26,779 nucleotides of DNA from the NCBI GenBank assembly GCA_035289205.1, contig DATDXV010000040.1, positions 1 through 26,779 on the forward strand, in the 5' to 3' direction. Of the stretch, positions 24,184 to 26,779 are shown piece after piece. The DNA comes from DATDXV01 sp035289205 (GTDB lineage Archaea; Aenigmatarchaeota; Aenigmatarchaeia; Aenigmatarchaeales; DATDXV01). Both the position numbers and the translations under genes were made by a program. The first letter of the stretch is position 1; every line of letters starts with the position of its first letter. The notes below the pieces were generated by a model, which saw only the letters and a program-made list of their open reading frames with translations, was not told the DNA's origin and made no database searches.

Positions 24184-24752
24184 TTCTTTCCCCTCTCCTT
24201 CCCCTGAGGCTTTTCTGCTTTCTCAGGCTTCTCTGCCAACCATTTGTGCGATCCAAGAAGATGCTGCCTCATCGTAAGGCCGATCTTGCTCTGCTCCTTC
24301 AGCCTTATGGAAATGACCCTAGCTCTGACAGTATCCCCGACCTTCAGCACCTTCCTCGACTCTCTTGCGGAAAGCTGCAGGTTCTTCTGGTCATAGCTGA
24401 CATAGTCATCAAGTATTTGGGAAACATGAACAAGCCCGTCCATTGCGCCAATCCTTACAAAGGCTCCGAACTCTGTAATGTCAATAACCTCCCCCTCGAC
24501 AAGCTCCTGCTCCTTTGGCATCCAGCAGAGCATCTTGAACTTGACATCATAATGGACAGCAGGGTCCCCCGGCTCTATGATCCCTTCGCCAATCTCCTCG
24601 ACAGAAACCACAGTCAGAAGAACTCCGATCTGGTTGTCCACTCTGCCCTCTAGCCTCTCCTGTATGGATTCCTTCACAGCCTCGTCAAGCTTCTTGTCGA
24701 ACTTGGCGGGAGGCACCGCTATGACATCTCTCAATGTCGCTATGTTGTACAT
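24180..24752 (-). CDS. rpo7: DNA-directed RNA polymerase subunit Rpo7 (RpoE')
   Basis: 190 residues. The N-terminal tip domain begins MYNIATLRDVIAVPP and is followed by an S1/OB domain with LVEGEVIDITEFGAFVRIGAMDGLVHVSQI and VRARVIS..LKEQSKIGLTMRQ. Rpo7 forms the stalk with Rpo4 and binds nascent RNA and TFE. The last ~25 residues are a Lys/Glu-rich extension (KPEKAEKPQGKERGKK). It lies 3 nt after the PPase-like gene and overlaps spt4 by 4 nt, so the three form one operon. Homologous archaeal loci often have ppa before rpo7. Confidence 0.95.
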   Translation of the reverse strand: MYNIATLRDVIAVPPAKFDKKLDEAVKESIQERLEGRVDNQIGVLLTVVSVEEIGEGIIEPGDPAVHYDVKFKMLCWMPKEQELVEGEVIDITEFGAFVRIGAMDGLVHVSQILDDYVSYDQKNLQLSARESRKVLKVGDTVRARVISIRLKEQSKIGLTMRQHLLGSHKWLAEKPEKAEKPQGKERGKK

Positions 24753-24755
24753 TCT

Positions 24756-25208
24756 TCATCCACCATACATCTTTCTCGCATGATCAATTATCTTCTTCGC
24801 ATGCTCCATGTCCAATGTTTTTGAAATGCGCATGCCCTTTAGCTTCTCTAAGAAATCGCTTATCTCCTTTAAATCCTTTTTGCTTATGTCGCTTAGCTGC
24901 ATAGTCTCTCCAAATTCCGAGTCTGAGACAGGAACCGAGACAAGCACATCATCCGTCAGTCCTGACTTCTCAAGCCTTATTCCTCCGATTGCCCTGCATG
25001 AGACCGAAGCTCCAATCTCAAAGCCCTCTGTGCACATCAGGACGGAATCCAGCTCCTCGCCGTTGTGATGGGTGAACGGAACAAATCCGTAGCAGAAAGG
25101 AGCGCTCACAGGCACAATTCTCTCCAATCTGACCCTCTCCCTGCAATTGTAGAGGTTCTTCGACCCTTTCTTACACTCAACGGTTATGTTAATTTCCAGA
25201 GAAGTCAT
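24756..25208 (-). CDS. Soluble inorganic-pyrophosphatase-fold protein with degenerate active site
   Basis: 150 residues starting MTSLEINITVECKKGSKNLY. The fold of family I pyrophosphatase is traceable: KGSKNLY near the N-terminus, then APFCYGFVPFTHHNGEELDSVLM, RAIGGIRL, DDVLVSVPV, LSDISKKDLKEISDFLEKLK and AKKIID. The metal motif D-x-D-x-x-D of active enzymes reads NGEELD here (first Asp to Asn, second to Glu), the D-x-K after DD is replaced by DDV, and the Y-K of the FF..YK block is LK. It may be inactive or altered. ATG 25208 follows a TATA-like GCTTTTTAAAG (25238-25248 in + coordinates) by about 35 nt; a TTG at 25217 is in frame. The gene leads the rpo7-spt4 operon. Confidence 0.72.
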   Translation of the reverse strand: MTSLEINITVECKKGSKNLYNCRERVRLERIVPVSAPFCYGFVPFTHHNGEELDSVLMCTEGFEIGASVSCRAIGGIRLEKSGLTDDVLVSVPVSDSEFGETMQLSDISKKDLKEISDFLEKLKGMRISKTLDMEHAKKIIDHARKMYGG

Positions 25209-25237
25209 AATGACCAATCTTACTATACGAATCGCAC

Positions 25238-25248
25238 TTTAAAAAGCT
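25238..25248 (-). promoter_or_regulatory. TATA box of the PPase-like/rpo7/spt4 operon
   Basis: On the minus strand it reads GCTTTTTAAAG, about 35 nt before ATG 25208. It is the only clear promoter for the three-gene operon. Confidence 0.5.
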
Positions 25249-25292
25249 TTTCTAAGACGGAAAAATCTGCATCTGTCGATAGAGGCTAAACA

Positions 25293-25302
25293 ATTTATAA
25301 AA
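25293..25302 (+). promoter_or_regulatory. TATA box of the LAGLIDADG gene
   Basis: ATTTATAAAA, with predicted initiation near 25323, inside the inverted repeat at 25311-25334. Confidence 0.45.
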
Positions 25303-25310
25303 CTTACGAA

Positions 25311-25334
25311 AATTCACCCCCTATGGAGTGAATT
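25311..25334 (+). repeat. Inverted repeat before the LAGLIDADG gene
   Basis: AATTCAC (25311-25317) and GTGAATT (25328-25334) are perfect reverse complements; two further C-G pairs form inside after one mismatch, leaving loop CTAT. It sits at the predicted transcript start, so it could be an operator or a 5' hairpin. Confidence 0.55.
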
Positions 25335-25368
25335 GACTATAAGCCAAGGAAATGCATAACTATTGGGC

Positions 25369-26574
25369 ATGAAGACTTACCAGAATCCAGAAATTCTAAG
25401 GAAGCTGTATTGGGAAGATAGGCTTTCTCTAAGCGGAATAGGAAGGATATTTGGCGTTACTGGAGGAACAATACTGTACAATATGAAGCTTTTGAGCATA
25501 CCCAGGGAGAAACGGCAGCATGTACAGGAACCGAAGGTGAAGTTCACAAAGAATATGCTTGAGGAACTGTACTGGAAGCAAAAACTAACACTAGAGGGTA
25601 TAGCGAAGAAACATGGAGTTTCTGCACAATTAATCTTCAAATACATGAAAATATTCGACGTTTCTAGAAGAAATTCACATAAGAAAATTGATAGGAAAGC
25701 CTTGCTGGAAGAACTTTACATCAAAAAGAGGTTGCCAAGTTCAAAGATAGCAAAGCTACTGGATTTCAATCCTAGGTATGTTAGGAGACTCTTAGAGAAG
25801 AATGGAATAAAGTCAAGGAGCGTATCAGAAGCACTGACAAAGAAACAAAAGCTAGACTTCTCAAAAAATCAAAAAGAAAAGGCTTACTTATTAGGATTAA
25901 GGAGTGGGGACTTTCATGCAAAGACACAGCATAAGACAGTAAGGGTACAGACTACCACTACTCATCCGGCACAGATAGAATTGGCAAGAAGGTCATTCGG
26001 GAAGTACTCTCAAGTAAACATATATGAATTTTTCAACAAAGGATTTAATGCTAAAGAATGGTTTGTATACGTTGATCTGAATGGAAGTTTTTCGTTTCTT
26101 CTCAATAAGCCGGATAAGATACCAGATTGGATAATGAATGAAGAACACTTATTCTTCAGCTATCTCGCTGGCTATATAGACTGCGAGGGACATTGGTGGA
26201 TAGCAAAAAGCCATGAAGATTATATAAGATTTGGATTGAGACTCAGCACTCAAGACAGAAATATACTTCATCAAATTACATCAAAATTAACTACGCTTGG
26301 CTATAAGACTCATATTTACCTGAGTCAAGAAGGCAATACAATAAGATATGGGGTGAAAAATAATAAAGACCTTTTCTCTGTTGTGGTTTATAGAAAAGGG
26401 GATGTAATAAAACTTGCTAAAGAATTACTGCGGCTCAGTTGTCATCAAGAAAAAATAGAAAGAATGAATCTGATGATAGAATCTGAGCATAAAAAGTGGG
26501 ATGAAATAAAAGACAAGCTAAAGCTTCTTAGAGAAAATATGAAAAGGACACGACTTAACAGTTTACAAAAGTGA
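25369..26574 (+). CDS. Free-standing LAGLIDADG homing-endonuclease-like protein with three HTH units
   Basis: About 401 residues. The N-terminal half has three similar helix-turn-helix units, each opening LYW/LYI and continuing with GIGRIFGVTG, GIAKKHGVSA and KIAKLLDFNP, spaced about 48 residues apart. The C-terminal half has two LAGLIDADG-type motifs: a degenerate AYLLGLRSGDFH and YLAGYIDCEGHWW, where the first lacks the usual final acidic pattern. It is not inside any gene or intron here, so it is a stand-alone endonuclease or a DNA-binding regulator derived from one. ATG 25369 is preferred over TTG 25363. The 3' end overlaps the convergent membrane pyrophosphatase by 12 nt. AT-rich composition suggests mobility. 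Confidence 0.8.
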   Translation: MKTYQNPEILRKLYWEDRLSLSGIGRIFGVTGGTILYNMKLLSIPREKRQHVQEPKVKFTKNMLEELYWKQKLTLEGIAKKHGVSAQLIFKYMKIFDVSRRNSHKKIDRKALLEELYIKKRLPSSKIAKLLDFNPRYVRRLLEKNGIKSRSVSEALTKKQKLDFSKNQKEKAYLLGLRSGDFHAKTQHKTVRVQTTTTHPAQIELARRSFGKYSQVNIYEFFNKGFNAKEWFVYVDLNGSFSFLLNKPDKIPDWIMNEEHLFFSYLAGYIDCEGHWWIAKSHEDYIRFGLRLSTQDRNILHQITSKLTTLGYKTHIYLSQEGNTIRYGVKNNKDLFSVVVYRKGDVIKLAKELLRLSCHQEKIERMNLMIESEHKKWDEIKDKLKLLRENMKRTRLNSLQK

Positions 26575-26779
26575 ATAGCTGAGGAATATTGCAACGAAAA
26601 GTATAGATACAATTGAAATTACCTTGACGAGAGGATTCAGGCTCACAGCTGCGCTATCCTTGCACGGATCACCCACCGTATCACCAACAACTGCAGCTTT
26701 ATGCGAATCAGACCCCTTTCCTCCGAGATTTCCAGCTTCAATGTACTTCTTTGCATTGTCCCATGCAGCACCCGATGTA
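26563..26779 (-). CDS. hppA: Membrane-bound proton/sodium-pumping pyrophosphatase, C-terminal part
   Basis: The last 71 residues of a membrane pyrophosphatase run off the window edge and end at the TAA at 26563-26565. The stretch TSGAAWDNAKKYIEAGNLGGKGSD and KAAVVGDTVGDP.KD is the conserved C-terminal part of the family, with the Lys and Asp residues of the pyrophosphate site, followed by a terminal membrane helix (VISIVSILFVAIFLSY). The enzyme couples pyrophosphate hydrolysis to ion pumping. The K+-dependence signature is upstream of the window and cannot be read. The gene lies next to the degenerate soluble pyrophosphatase. Confidence 0.93.
   Translation of the reverse strand, partial: TSGAAWDNAKKYIEAGNLGGKGSDSHKAAVVGDTVGDPCKDSAAVSLNPLVKVISIVSILFVAIFLSYSLL

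Noticed and set aside
1..26779. CRISPR array, rRNA genes or transposase
   Set aside because: No short regularly spaced repeats, rRNA motifs or transposase-like proteins seen; the only repeats are coding repeats and small inverted repeats.

Overview
The window is archaeal chromosome. It carries EF-2 with an intact diphthamide loop, EF-1A, Mre11/Rad50, a proteasome beta subunit, the termination nuclease FttA/aCPSF1, Kae1, Rpo7, Spt4, eS24 and eS31. Many starts sit about 25-35 nt downstream of TATA boxes, as in leaderless archaeal transcripts. Compact genes, a PGF-pre-PGF type surface protein and some divergent housekeeping proteins suggest a DPANN-like or poorly sampled lineage, but I cannot place it firmly.

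Layout: (1) 1-3923, the end of uS7, then EF-2 and EF-1A. (2) 4021-5782, a Gly/Arg-rich TRAM protein overlapping an OB-fold protein, a convergent phosphoesterase and an unrecognised 61-residue protein. (3) 5838-9424, a minus-strand mre11-rad50 operon. (4) 9549-11813, an AT-rich minus-strand island with an M.HhaI-like cytosine-5 methylase, a HinP1I-like endonuclease (both pointing to GCGC) and a Vsr-like mismatch endonuclease. It is bounded by a three-stem structured element and a palindromic promoter. (5) 11924-16222, proS, a Cys-rich membrane-anchored small protein, psmB and fttA. (6) 16214-25208, a long minus-strand array: PPase-like protein, rpo7, spt4, two large surface/membrane proteins, eS24, eS31 and kae1. 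(7) 25369-26779, a free-standing LAGLIDADG protein with three helix-turn-helix units, convergent with the C-terminus of a membrane pyrophosphatase.

The main discovery is in kae1 (tsaD). As DNA the gene is broken after 13 codons. A 16-nt segment (17170-17185) lies in a textbook archaeal bulge-helix-bulge motif: 3-nt bulge, 4-bp helix, 3-nt bulge, with a 13-position outer stem made of coding sequence. Cutting at the standard positions in the two bulges restores the frame and yields the N-terminus MTLCLGIESTAHTFGIGIV, the conserved Kae1 sequence including its conserved His. This is strong sequence evidence for a mini-intron in a protein-coding mRNA, removed by the tRNA splicing endonuclease.

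Other points of interest are the AUU-like start of vsr, the compact three-way junction after vsr, an EF-2 with altered P-loop and switch I, a PPase-like protein with a degenerate active site next to a membrane PPase, and surface-protein genes placed inside the usual spt4-eS24-eS31-kae1 neighbourhood.
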